Source: Bacilli bacterium (GTDB taxonomy: Bacteria; Bacillota_I; Bacilli_A; RF39; UBA660). From it: DNA of 52,706 bases. The stretch covers positions 1 to 52,706 of the forward strand of contig JAQUWE010000009.1 of assembly GCA_028693035.1 (NCBI GenBank), written 5' to 3'. The notes beneath the pieces were generated by a model. The model was not told where the DNA came from. It worked only from the letters and a program-made list of their open reading frames with translations, and did no database searches. Of this stretch, positions 15,333-24,366 are shown in pieces; position 1 is the first letter of the stretch; each line of letters opens with the position of its first letter. Both the position numbers and the translations under genes were made by a program.

Positions 15333-16202
15333 ATGACAGAACTTACCGTTATTCCAAGTGGAATAGAACAAATAAAACGTTTAAAAAATAAAATAAATAC
15401 CATAATTTTAGGTATTAAAGGATATAGTGTAAACTTTGAAAAAGAATATACACTAGAAGAAATCAAACAAATTAGAACCATTTTTACAGGAACTATCTTT
15501 ATAGCTATGAATAAAAATATTTTGAATTCTGAAATAGAAGAAGCAGAAAAAATATTAAAAGAATTAGATACACTTTCTATAAAAGGCATTCTTTTTTATG
15601 ATCTTTCCTTGCTTTATCTACAAAAACAAAACCACTATTCTTATGATTTTATTTGGGCGCAAGAACACTTTACAACCAACTACGCAACCATTAATTATTA
15701 TGCCAAAGAAGGCGTAAAGGGTGCACTTATCTCTAGTGATATTACGTTAAATGAAATCGTAGAAATCAAAGAACAAGCAAAGTGCTATTTAATGACCACT
15801 GTTTTTGGATACCTACCTATGTTTGCTTCTAAAAGACATCTTGTGGATAATTATAAAAAAGTCTTTCAATTAGAAGAAGGACAAGGAAAACATTTTATAG
15901 AAAGAAAAGATGAAAAATATCGTATTGTTGATAATACAGAGGGAACTTATGTATACTCAAATAAAATCTTGAACGGTGCTAAAGAATATATCACTTTACG
16001 TAAACACAATATGGAATACGCTATTTTAAATAGTTTCGGAATTGCAGATGATATTTTTGAAGAGGTCATTGCTTTATTCCAAAACATAACAGAAGAAAAT
16101 CAAGAAGTATATAAAGAAAAAATAGATGCTTTATGTGAAAACAATACAACAAGTGGTTTTTTTGAAAAAGAAACCATTTATAAAGTAAGGAGGCCTAAAT
16201 GA
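15333..16202 (+). CDS. U32-family protein, TrhP1/YrrN-like
   Basis: A 289-residue protein with the outline of the smaller U32 peptidase-like partner (YrrN): an alpha/beta barrel with KGILFYDLSLL, KEGVKGALISSDITLNEI and a fragmentary FGYLPMFASKRHLVDNY segment in place of the full U32 Cys signature. YrrN and YrrO act in tRNA uridine-34 hydroxylation. The start is ATG 15333 after AAAGGGG; upstream in-frame codons would run through the preceding hairpin. It overlaps the larger U32 gene by four bases, so the pair is probably coupled. Confidence 0.8.
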   Translation: MTELTVIPSGIEQIKRLKNKINTIILGIKGYSVNFEKEYTLEEIKQIRTIFTGTIFIAMNKNILNSEIEEAEKILKELDTLSIKGILFYDLSLLYLQKQNHYSYDFIWAQEHFTTNYATINYYAKEGVKGALISSDITLNEIVEIKEQAKCYLMTTVFGYLPMFASKRHLVDNYKKVFQLEEGQGKHFIERKDEKYRIVDNTEGTYVYSNKILNGAKEYITLRKHNMEYAILNSFGIADDIFEEVIALFQNITEENQEVYKEKIDALCENNTTSGFFEKETIYKVRRPK

Positions 16203-17395
16203 AACCAGAATTACTAGCTCCAGCAGGAGATTTAGAAAGATTAAAATGGGCTTTTCTATATGGGGCAGATGCTGTCTATGTAGGAGGACCTGCTTTTGGG
16301 CTTAGAGCCAATGCCAATAACTTTACCTTTGAAGAATTAGAAGAAGGATTAAAGTATGCCCATGAAAGAGGCAAACATGTTCATGTAACCGTAAACATTG
16401 TTCTACATAATATAGAGGTAGAAAAAGTTTTAGAGTACTTAAAAAAATTAGAATCTCTTGGAGTCGATGCGATTATTGTAAGTGATCCAGCTATTATGGA
16501 ACTTGCTTTAAAAGAGACTAAAATCCCTGTACATGTTTCGACACAACAATCTACTTTAAATAAACTCAGTGTGGCTTATTTTAAAGAAAAAGGTGTATCT
16601 AGAGTTGTACTGGGAAGAGAAGCTACAAAAGAGGACATTGAAGAGATTATTAAAGAAAATGATATTGAAATAGAAACATTTATCCACGGTTCTATGTGCG
16701 CTAGTTATAGTGGTAGATGCGTTTTATCAAACTTTTTTACAGGGAGAGATGCAAACCGTGGTGGTTGTAGTCAAATCTGTAGATGGGATTTTGCTTTACA
16801 AGATGAAAAAGGAACAGAATTAAAAGGAGAAAAACCATTTACTTTCTGTACCAAAGATTTATCTTTATTAAAATATTTACCTGAAATGATTGATATAGGA
16901 ATTCGTTCTTTTAAAATAGAAGGAAGAATGCGCTCTATTTACTATATCGCAACTGTTGTCGGAACTTACCGCAAAGCAATTGATACATATATGCATAATA
17001 AAGACAAATATCAATATAATAAGGACTATGAAAGAATTTTAGTAAACTGTGCAAACAGAGAAAGTGCACCACAGTTCTTTCATGGAGTAGATGATGAAAC
17101 TTGCCAGTATTATAATGGGAGAGTAGAAGTTTCCAATCAAGATTTCTTAGGCGTTATACTTGGTTATGATCAAGAAAAAAAAGTAGCAACAGTAGAGCAA
17201 CGTAATTATTTTAAAAGAGGAGATATAACAGAAATATTTGGTCCTAACAAGGAGAGTATTACGTATACTGTAGAAGAAATATGGGATGAAAACGGAGAAG
17301 CAATTGAGGTTGTGAGACATCCAAAACAGATTGTTAAATTAAGAATAGAAGAGCCTGTCAGAAAGTATGATTTAATCCGTACAAAGAGATGTTGA
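16199..17395 (+). CDS. trhP: U32-family tRNA hydroxylation protein TrhP (YrrO-like)
   Basis: A 398-residue U32 protein: PELLAPAGDLERLKWAFLYG at the start, the signature FIHGSMCASYSGRCVLSNFF and GGCSQICRW with several Cys that may bind iron-sulfur or metal, and CTKDLSLLKYLPEM followed by FKIEGRMRS. Homologues form 5-hydroxyuridine at tRNA position 34 using prephenate-dependent chemistry. TrmR, upstream, would then methylate it. It ends with UGA, which helps show that UGA is a stop in this genome. AGGAGG lies inside the end of the previous gene. Confidence 0.88.
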   Translation: MKPELLAPAGDLERLKWAFLYGADAVYVGGPAFGLRANANNFTFEELEEGLKYAHERGKHVHVTVNIVLHNIEVEKVLEYLKKLESLGVDAIIVSDPAIMELALKETKIPVHVSTQQSTLNKLSVAYFKEKGVSRVVLGREATKEDIEEIIKENDIEIETFIHGSMCASYSGRCVLSNFFTGRDANRGGCSQICRWDFALQDEKGTELKGEKPFTFCTKDLSLLKYLPEMIDIGIRSFKIEGRMRSIYYIATVVGTYRKAIDTYMHNKDKYQYNKDYERILVNCANRESAPQFFHGVDDETCQYYNGRVEVSNQDFLGVILGYDQEKKVATVEQRNYFKRGDITEIFGPNKESITYTVEEIWDENGEAIEVVRHPKQIVKLRIEEPVRKYDLIRTKRC

Positions 17396-17488
17396 CAAAA
17401 AATTGAAACTGTAGTATTATCTTACTTGTTTTATAAAAAAATTATAAAAAATCAGAAAAATTAAAAAATCAATAATGAGGTGAATGGT

Positions 17489-17959
17489 ATGTCAAATACA
17501 AAAGAAGTTTACATTACAAAACAAGGTCTTGAAGAACTAGAAAAAGAATTGAATTATTTAAAACTAGAAAGAAGACCTGATGTTATAAATGCCCTAAAAG
17601 AAGCAAGAGCACTCGGTGATTTAAGTGAAAATGCAGAGTATGATTCTGCACGTGCTGACCAAGCAGAGGTAGAAGGAAGAATTGCTGAATTAGAAGCAAT
17701 GTTAGACCATGCGGTTGTCATTAGTGAAGTTTCAACTGATAAAGTTTCTATTGGAAACACAGTAACACTTAAATATGTAGAAGATGGCGATACAGAAGAA
17801 TATTCTATTGTAGGTATTAAAGAAGCAGATCCTTTTAGTAATAAAATTTCTAATGAGTCTCCTATTGCAAAAGCAATTATGGGATTTTCAGTAGGAAAAG
17901 TTGTATCTGTAGAAAGTCCTAATGGAAAATACGATGTAGAAATCGTTCATATAGCATAA
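17489..17959 (+). CDS. greA: Transcription elongation factor GreA
   Basis: A 156-residue protein with the GreA coiled coil (ITKQGLEELEKELNYLK, then ARALGDLSENAEYDSARADQ with the acidic tip) and the C-terminal FKBP-like domain (NTVTLKYVEDGD, NESPIAKAIMGFSVGKVVSV). GreA rescues backtracked RNA polymerase by stimulating transcript cleavage. ATG 17489 follows GAGGTG; the GTG at 17480 lies within that site. It ends the trmR-U32-greA block, as in B. subtilis, and has its own terminator. Confidence 0.95.
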   Translation: MSNTKEVYITKQGLEELEKELNYLKLERRPDVINALKEARALGDLSENAEYDSARADQAEVEGRIAELEAMLDHAVVISEVSTDKVSIGNTVTLKYVEDGDTEEYSIVGIKEADPFSNKISNESPIAKAIMGFSVGKVVSVESPNGKYDVEIVHIA

Positions 17960-17968
17960 AAATAAATC

Positions 17969-17990
17969 AAGAGTTTAAAACTCTTTTTTT
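17969..17990 (+). terminator. Terminator after greA
   Basis: AAGAGTTT pairs with AAACTCTT and is followed by a T run. Confidence 0.8.
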
Positions 17991-18072
17991 ATCTTTTTTT
18001 ATACTTTTACTATTAGAAATTTAGAATATATGATAAACTGTTATTAATATAAAAGTAAGGAGTAGAAAATAC

Positions 18073-19662
18073 ATGAAAAAGAGTAGAGAAGGGTTTACAT
18101 TAATAGAATTACTAGCAGTTATCGTTATACTTGCAATTATTGCTTTAATCGCAACACCTATCATAGTAGGTATTATAAACAAATCTAAAAAGAATGCGTT
18201 TATGGATACAGCCTATGGTGTAGTGGAAGCAGGAAAGCTTTATTATGCAAGAAACTTTGCAAATGATGATTTTGTAGGAAAGACGTTTGCTTTTCCAACA
18301 GATTCTGAAGACCTAAAACTATCAGGAGAAAAGATAGGTGGAGGTACAATAGAGGTAACGTCTAAAGGAAAACAAGTTCTAGCTATTTACGATAAAGCAA
18401 AGAATTGGTGTGCAAGTAAAGGCGAAGAAGATTCCAAGGTGAATATTGCAAAATATGAAGAAGGAAAATGTGGACCAGAAGTAGAGGGTCCTCCTTATGA
18501 AGCACCAGAATTAGATGGATCAGATCCTGTTTTAGCGAAAGGAATGCTTGCAATTACGATTGATGTAGATGGTACAGTCAAGAAGGCAGATACCAGTACA
18601 AAATGGTATGATTATGATAATAAAGAGTGGGCTAATGCAGTCTTAGTAAGTAGCGATGTAAGAAGTACTTATAAAAATGGAGATATTATTCCAGAAGAAA
18701 AAATCCTTGGTTATTTTGTATGGATTCCAAGGTATAAATATAAGTTGTTTAATACCAATAACAAAGGAGTACCAGAGCAAGAAATAGAAGTCGTTTTTGA
18801 AAGTAAAACTACTACGAAATCAAAAGGAGGAATTAATGGAGAATATTTAACCCATCCTGCCTTTACATTTGGAAGTAAAGAACTAGATGGTATATGGGTT
18901 GGAAAGTTTGAAACAACAGGATCTATGAGTGCAGCTTGTGTGAATGAAGGCTGTGAAACCGCAAGCCTTACAGTAAAACCAAACAGTACTAGTGTAAGAA
19001 GTCAAACTGTAAGCAGTATGTTTTATGCAACAAGGAGCATGAGTACAGTAAGTGAAAATGCATACGGATTAAAAACGAATGAAGTCAATACACATATGAT
19101 GAAAAATATGGAGTGGGGTGCTACTGCATATTTAACGCAATCTGAATATGGAAGATGTACCAACAAAAAATGTACAGAAGTTACCATTAATGCAAATGCT
19201 AGTTATATAACAGGGGCTGGTAATTATCAAGCAAACATAAAGCAGTCCACAACAGGAAATATTACAGGTATATATGATATGAGTGGTGGTTCAGCAGAAT
19301 ATGTAATGGGAAATATAAAGGATAGCAATAACCAATTTTATTCAAGAAGTGCAGAATTCAAGGGAATTAACGATCCAAAAAATCCAGATTCCATGTATTA
19401 TGATAGTTATGCATACGGAACTGATTATAACAATCAAACAAGGGGAACATTAGGAGATGCAACAAGAGAAGTTTTGAAAAGTACCGGAAATAATAAAGGT
19501 GGCTGGTATGGAGATGGTTCATTCTTCCCTGTTTATATCCAAAATTGGTTTACTCGTGGAGGATTATATTTCAATGAAGCGCTTGCAGGAATCTTTACCT
19601 TTAGTGGGGCATATGGGAATGCACAAAATCAAAACTCGTGGCGCATTGTAATTAGTAAATAA
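18073..19662 (+). CDS. P3: prepilin-like protein with FGE-sulfatase/C-type-lectin-like domain
   Basis: A 529-residue protein. The prepilin signal is KSREG|FTLIELLAVIVILAIIAL, with Glu5. The pilin module matches P2, P5 and P6. From about residue 155 the FGE-sulfatase-like module matches P1 and P6 (GYFVWIPRYKYKLF, THMMKNMEWGATAYLTQSEYG, IYDMSGGSAEYVMG). The last 48 codons (19513-19656) keep W-F-T-RGG...AGIF...SWRIV, but only 8 of these codons end in C, so its DNA looks more like the rest of the genome than that of P6. AAGGAG lies 11 bases before ATG 18073. Predicted pilus-tip or surface receptor-like protein. Confidence 0.8.
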   Translation: MKKSREGFTLIELLAVIVILAIIALIATPIIVGIINKSKKNAFMDTAYGVVEAGKLYYARNFANDDFVGKTFAFPTDSEDLKLSGEKIGGGTIEVTSKGKQVLAIYDKAKNWCASKGEEDSKVNIAKYEEGKCGPEVEGPPYEAPELDGSDPVLAKGMLAITIDVDGTVKKADTSTKWYDYDNKEWANAVLVSSDVRSTYKNGDIIPEEKILGYFVWIPRYKYKLFNTNNKGVPEQEIEVVFESKTTTKSKGGINGEYLTHPAFTFGSKELDGIWVGKFETTGSMSAACVNEGCETASLTVKPNSTSVRSQTVSSMFYATRSMSTVSENAYGLKTNEVNTHMMKNMEWGATAYLTQSEYGRCTNKKCTEVTINANASYITGAGNYQANIKQSTTGNITGIYDMSGGSAEYVMGNIKDSNNQFYSRSAEFKGINDPKNPDSMYYDSYAYGTDYNNQTRGTLGDATREVLKSTGNNKGGWYGDGSFFPVYIQNWFTRGGLYFNEALAGIFTFSGAYGNAQNQNSWRIVISK

Positions 19663-19696
19663 AAGATATTGTGTGTAAAACATAATATCTTTTTTA
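19662..19696 (+). terminator. Terminator after P3
   Basis: AAAGATATT pairs with AATATCTTT across a 13-base loop, with a T run. Confidence 0.7.
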
Positions 19697-19915
19697 TGTA
19701 AAGAAATTATAGGAAAACTATAACTAAAAAAATCAAGTACAGCAATAATCAAAAGATAAAGAATAAAACAATATGATACATATAGAAAAATAAAAATCAC
19801 TTTCCCCTAATAATGCTTTTTCCCATTTTACGAATTTCTTCCTATTTGAGAAAAATTACCAAATTAACCTTTTTATTCCCTAAAATAACTGGTATAATGT
19901 ATACTAGGTGATAAT

Positions 19916-21331
19916 ATGAATAAGACTAAGATAGTGGCTACCATAGGGCCAGCCAGCCAAGAAAAAGAAACACTAAAACAAATGATACTAGCGGGAATGG
20001 ATGTTGTGCGTTTAAACCTAAGCCATGCTAGCTATGATTTTTGTTTAGATATTGCAGACAAAATAAAAGAACTAAACAAAGAACTTAAAACCACAGTAGC
20101 GATTATGATCGACTTAAACGGTCCAGATATTCGTATTGGCAAACTTACAAATGGAAAAGCCCATTTAAAAACCGGAGATAAAATAAGAATTTATATGGAT
20201 GGTATTACAGGAGATGAAACCAAATTCTCTATTAGTTATCCAAAACTTATCGACGATATTAAATACAATACCAAACTTTTATTACGCGAAGGAAAAATAG
20301 AACTTAGTGTAGTAGACAAAGAACTTAACTATATTTTATGTGAAGTTATAACAGGCGGAGATATAGAAAGTGGAGATGGCATTAGTATTCCAGAAATCAA
20401 ACTTAAAATTCCATTTCTAAATAGAAAAGATAAAGATGATATTTTATTTGCCCATAAAATGAAAGCAGACTTTTTAGCACTTTCTTATGTAAATACAGCA
20501 GAAGATGTCTTAGAAGTAAATGATTTACTTATTGAAATGGGAGACGACCATATTGGACTTCTAGCCAAAATAGAAAAAGAAAGTGCGGTAGAAGAAATCG
20601 ATGAAATCATCAAAGTCAGTGATGGTATTATAGTAGCCCGTGGTGATTTAGGTGTAGAAGTACCTATGGAAAGAATTCCTGGTATTCAAAAAAGCATCAT
20701 CAGTAAATGTCATCTCATGGGAAAAGTAAGTTTAATCGCTACAGAATTTTTATCTTCTATGGAAAACGATACACGTCCTACAAGAGCAGAAGTATCTGAT
20801 GTAGCCAATGCGGTTATTGATAGTACAGATGGTATTGTTTTATCAGGAGAAACAACCATCGGTAAATATCCTATTGAAACCGTCATGATGATGGATAAAA
20901 TTATTGATTCAGCAGAAGGAGATATCAATTATTATGAACTTCTAGACAAATCAATGCGTAGTGAAAAACAAGATGTAACAGGTTCTTTGGTTTATAGTGT
21001 TACAGAATGTGCAAACCGATTAAAAACGAAAGCCATTATCGCACCTACTATGAGTGGATATACAGCCCGTAAAATGAGTCGTTTTAGACCAAGCTGTCCA
21101 ATCATTGCCGTATCCCCTGACGAAAACACGGTAAAAAGTTTAGCACTGCACTTTGCTGTAAGAGGTGTTCTTATTGATGACATTGGTAATTTTGATAAAA
21201 TTGTTACAATATCTAAAAGAGTAACCAAAGAGTTGATTCCTTTAGAAAGAGGAGACAAACTCATCATCACAGGAGGATATCCATTTACAGAAGTAAAACA
21301 TACGAACTTTATGAAAATAGAAGAAATATAA
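19916..21331 (+). CDS. pyk: Pyruvate kinase
   Basis: A 471-residue glycolytic enzyme that turns phosphoenolpyruvate and ADP into pyruvate and ATP. The start KTKIVATIGPASQEKETLKQ, VVRLNLSHASYD, MIDLNGPDIRIG (normally DTKGPEIR), LAKIEKESAVEEIDEI with the catalytic Lys, and DGIIVARGDLGVEVPMERIP are all there, followed by the regulatory C-terminal domain. The DLNGPDIR variant replaces the usual DTKGPEIR. The length is normal and the extra PEP-utiliser domain of some Bacilli is absent. AGGTGATAAT precedes ATG 19916. The GH31 gene follows 25 bases later, perhaps as an operon of carbohydrate use. Confidence 0.93.
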   Translation: MNKTKIVATIGPASQEKETLKQMILAGMDVVRLNLSHASYDFCLDIADKIKELNKELKTTVAIMIDLNGPDIRIGKLTNGKAHLKTGDKIRIYMDGITGDETKFSISYPKLIDDIKYNTKLLLREGKIELSVVDKELNYILCEVITGGDIESGDGISIPEIKLKIPFLNRKDKDDILFAHKMKADFLALSYVNTAEDVLEVNDLLIEMGDDHIGLLAKIEKESAVEEIDEIIKVSDGIIVARGDLGVEVPMERIPGIQKSIISKCHLMGKVSLIATEFLSSMENDTRPTRAEVSDVANAVIDSTDGIVLSGETTIGKYPIETVMMMDKIIDSAEGDINYYELLDKSMRSEKQDVTGSLVYSVTECANRLKTKAIIAPTMSGYTARKMSRFRPSCPIIAVSPDENTVKSLALHFAVRGVLIDDIGNFDKIVTISKRVTKELIPLERGDKLIITGGYPFTEVKHTNFMKIEEI

Positions 21332-21355
21332 AATAAAAGAATAAAAGGTGATATT

Positions 21356-23767
21356 ATGTATAATCTTGGAGAACAATTCACATTTGATTATAACAAGTCA
21401 AAAGCAGCTTCAAAAGCAGTCATTCAAGGTAAAAAATATAGAATTACAGTCCTAACAGAACGTTTGGTTCGCCTAGAATATAATGCAGAAGGTATTTTTG
21501 AAGACCGTCCAACTGAACAAATTTTATATAGAAATGTAGCGGTTCCTCTTTATCAGTTTAAAGAAAATGAAATGTATTTAGAAATAAAAACAAAATATTT
21601 TAGATTGCTTTATACCAAAGAGAAACCTTTTACAGGAAACAGATTCAATCAAATGGCAAATTTCCGTATTGAACTTTTAAATACAGAAAACATTTGGTAT
21701 TTTGGACATCCAGAAGCAAGAAACTATGGAGCCCCTTATTTAAATCTTATGGATAATAAAGGAAAAATAAAGTATCAAAAAAGTTTGTATTCTCTAGATG
21801 GTTTTACAAGTATTGATGATTCTAAAAGTAAAATCATAGAACAAACAGGTACTTTAATTGATAGAAGCATTGAAGAAATAGATACCTATGTCTTTCTATA
21901 TGGAACTGACTTTGAAGCTTGTTTAAGAGATTATTTTTTGGTAACTGGTGCACCTGCACTTCTTCCAAGATATGCTTTTGGAAACTGGTGGAGTAGAAAT
22001 GTACCTTACAATGATGAGTCTCTGCACGAACTTGTCGCAGAATTTGAAAAACAAGAAATTCCTTTATCCATTATTTTGTTAAATCCAGATTGGCACCTTC
22101 GTAGTTATGGAAAACAAAATGCCTTACATACTGGTTTTACCTTTGATTCTTCTAAGTTTTCATCTCCAACCGATATGGTAAGTTATCTGCATACCAAAGG
22201 CATTCGTTTAGGACTCTCTGTCAATCCAACAGAAGGCTTTTATCCATACGATACCTATTATGATAAAGCCAAAGGATATTTAGAGGCAGATAAAAATGGA
22301 ATTATCCCTTTTAATGCTTTAGATCCAAAAACAATGGATGTGTATTTAAAACTATTTATTCATCCACTTGATAACTTTGGTATTGATTTCTATTTTATCG
22401 ATATTGAGAATGATAAAGATATTAAAAATCTTTGGGCTTTAAATCACTATCACTTTTATGATATGATGAGAGACTATAAAAGAAGACCCATGCTACTTAG
22501 TAGAAATGCAGGTATTGGTGCCCATCGTTACCCAGCCTTGTATTCTGGAAAAACAGTTGTTAGCTGGGAAACTTTAAAACAAATTCCTTTCCATAATGGA
22601 GCGGCTACCAATCTTGGTGTCAGTTTCTGGAGCCATGATATTGGTGGATACTACAAAGGAACAGAAGACAATGAATTGTATACAAGATATGTACAGTTAG
22701 GAACCTTCAGTCCTATCTTAAAGTTTGGCTCTGAAAAAGGGAAATATTATAAAAGAGAACCATGGAAATGGTCTGTTAAAACTTATGAAATTGTAAAAGA
22801 TTATTTAAACTTAAGACACCGAATGATTCCTTATCTTTATACAGAAGCTTATAATTATCATGCCAAAGGCATTCCTTTAATGGTTCCTATTTATTATAAA
22901 TTTCCAGAACTTTATGACGATGAACTTTATAAAAATGAATACTATTTAGGAAGTCAAATCTTTGTATCTCCAATCGTATCTAAAAAAGATTATGTCATGA
23001 ATAGAGTTATCCACAGGATTTTTATGCCAGAAGGCACTTGGTATGACTTTGTAACAGGAAAAAAATTCCCAGGGAATAAAAGATATGTATCTTTCTTCAA
23101 AGACAATGAATATCCTGTCTTTGTAAAAGAAGGTTCTATTCTAGTACTTGGTGATAATGAAAACGTCAATGATACAACGCCGCCCAATGCTTTAGAGATA
23201 CAAATCTTCCCAGGTAAAAGTAATTCTTATACTTTGTATGAAGATGATGGACTTAGTGATCTTTATAAAAAAGGATATTATTTAAAAACCAATATCGATT
23301 ACAATTATTTACCAAGTAACTATACTGTAATTGTAAGAGCTTTAGAAGGAAAAAGTGGGATTGTTCCACCCACTAGAAATTATACCTTCCGTTTCCGTAA
23401 TACAAAAAAATCAAATGATGTGACAGTTTATTTTGGAGGAGAAGTGATTTCTTCTAAAACCTATGTAGATGGTACAGATTTTATTGTAAAAGTAGAAAAT
23501 GTAAATACAATTGGTCAGTTAACCATTAACTGTAAAGGAAAAGATATTGAAATAGATGCTGTACGTATTATTAATGATGAAATCGGTTCTATTATTTCAG
23601 ACTTACAAATTGAAACAGAATTAAAAGAAAAAATTGATACCATTATATTTAGTGATTTAGCGCTCAATAAGAAGAGAATTGAGATTAGAAAACTTAAAAA
23701 TAAAGGATTAGAACCAAAATTCGTCAAATTATTCTTAAAATTACTTGAATATGTAAGCACAGTGTAA
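21356..23767 (+). CDS. Glycoside hydrolase family 31 protein with altered acid/base site
   Basis: An 803-residue cytoplasmic protein of GH31 (alpha-glucosidase/xylosidase type). It has an N-terminal beta-sandwich, a catalytic barrel (LPRYAFGNWWSRN, IILLNPDWH, FYFIDIENDKD with the nucleophile Asp near residue 349, SFWSHDIGGYY) and C-terminal beta domains. In active GH31 enzymes the acid/base Asp lies in an SGDxxxxW motif; here it reads YSGKTVVSW, Lys near residue 399. A similar SGK/R reading occurs, as I recall, in a Firmicute subgroup, so activity or specificity may differ. No signal peptide. The C-terminal helical tail (residues 740-803) is extra. Confidence 0.85.
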   Translation: MYNLGEQFTFDYNKSKAASKAVIQGKKYRITVLTERLVRLEYNAEGIFEDRPTEQILYRNVAVPLYQFKENEMYLEIKTKYFRLLYTKEKPFTGNRFNQMANFRIELLNTENIWYFGHPEARNYGAPYLNLMDNKGKIKYQKSLYSLDGFTSIDDSKSKIIEQTGTLIDRSIEEIDTYVFLYGTDFEACLRDYFLVTGAPALLPRYAFGNWWSRNVPYNDESLHELVAEFEKQEIPLSIILLNPDWHLRSYGKQNALHTGFTFDSSKFSSPTDMVSYLHTKGIRLGLSVNPTEGFYPYDTYYDKAKGYLEADKNGIIPFNALDPKTMDVYLKLFIHPLDNFGIDFYFIDIENDKDIKNLWALNHYHFYDMMRDYKRRPMLLSRNAGIGAHRYPALYSGKTVVSWETLKQIPFHNGAATNLGVSFWSHDIGGYYKGTEDNELYTRYVQLGTFSPILKFGSEKGKYYKREPWKWSVKTYEIVKDYLNLRHRMIPYLYTEAYNYHAKGIPLMVPIYYKFPELYDDELYKNEYYLGSQIFVSPIVSKKDYVMNRVIHRIFMPEGTWYDFVTGKKFPGNKRYVSFFKDNEYPVFVKEGSILVLGDNENVNDTTPPNALEIQIFPGKSNSYTLYEDDGLSDLYKKGYYLKTNIDYNYLPSNYTVIVRALEGKSGIVPPTRNYTFRFRNTKKSNDVTVYFGGEVISSKTYVDGTDFIVKVENVNTIGQLTINCKGKDIEIDAVRIINDEIGSIISDLQIETELKEKIDTIIFSDLALNKKRIEIRKLKNKGLEPKFVKLFLKLLEYVSTV

Positions 23768-23773
23768 TATAAT
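23745..23773 (+). promoter_or_regulatory. Promoter of the leuS T-box transcript
   Basis: TTGAAT at 23745-23750, a 17-base spacer and TATAAT at 23768-23773, overlapping the end of the GH31 gene. Confidence 0.65.
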
Positions 23774-23780
23774 AATATAT

Positions 23781-23993
23781 AGATTGAATGGCAATGAAAA
23801 AGAGTAGTAATTAGAAAGAACGATACTAAGAGAAAAAGTGGTTGGTGAAAACTTTTATTCTTCTTCTAATGAACTTGCTTTGGAGCCACTACATTATGTA
23901 GCGTACCTTTGCGTTAAAAAGAAAAGAGCATAAAGTATTATGAAATAAGGTGGTACCGCGGGGAAACTCGTCCTTATCCATAATGCTTTTTTG
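23781..23993 (+). ncRNA. T-box leader (leucine) upstream of leuS
   Basis: The conserved T-box AAGGTGGTACCGCGG is at 23947-23961. Upstream are an AGTA-type box (AGAGTAGTAA), the distal-loop GTTGGTG, and GAAC...CTTTGGAGCC of stem I. CTT CTT CTA just before that GAAC supply candidate leucine specifier codons. A terminator hairpin pairs the AGTATTATG region with CATAATGCTTTTTT. Uncharged tRNA-Leu should favour the antiterminator and allow expression of the small membrane protein and leuS. Confidence 0.9.
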
Positions 23994-24012
23994 TGTATAT
24001 AGGAGGAATCAT

Positions 24013-24366
24013 ATGAATGAAGTTTATTTTGCACTTGGTGCTTTTATCAGTATTTATTTGCTCTATTTAATTTTAATTGTTTTAAGAAAAAAAGGATTAG
24101 ATAATTTTGAAAATAGTACAGAAATGTTATTTTTAAAAAAGAAATATCATATTAAGGTAACTGCGCAAAATGCCAAATCACTTGCACACACAGTCGCAGT
24201 TTCCAATGCTTTGGTCGTATCACTTACTCTTTTATGTGTAAGTATGATAGATAATTTACCATTAAAAATCGTAGTTGCGATGGGTGTTCTTGTACCTATG
24301 ATTCTAGTTGTCTATTCCCTTATAGGAAAGATTTATCAAAAGAAGGAGAGAAAAAAACATGTATAA
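24013..24366 (+). CDS. Small membrane protein in the leuS operon
   Basis: A 117-residue protein with an N-terminal membrane helix (residues 5-25), a charged cytoplasmic segment (KKKGLDNFENSTEMLFLKKK) and two more membrane helices. AGGAGG precedes ATG 24013; an in-frame extension upstream to 23950 runs through the T-box and is not real. It overlaps leuS by eight bases and is under the same T-box, so it is co-expressed with the synthetase. I do not recognise the family and see no obvious link to leucine. Confidence 0.75.
   Translation: MNEVYFALGAFISIYLLYLILIVLRKKGLDNFENSTEMLFLKKKYHIKVTAQNAKSLAHTVAVSNALVVSLTLLCVSMIDNLPLKIVVAMGVLVPMILVVYSLIGKIYQKKERKKHV

Noticed and set aside
23950-24012. N-terminal extension of the small leuS-operon membrane protein
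   Set aside because: It translates the T-box antiterminator and terminator. The AGGAGG and ATG 24013 give the natural start.
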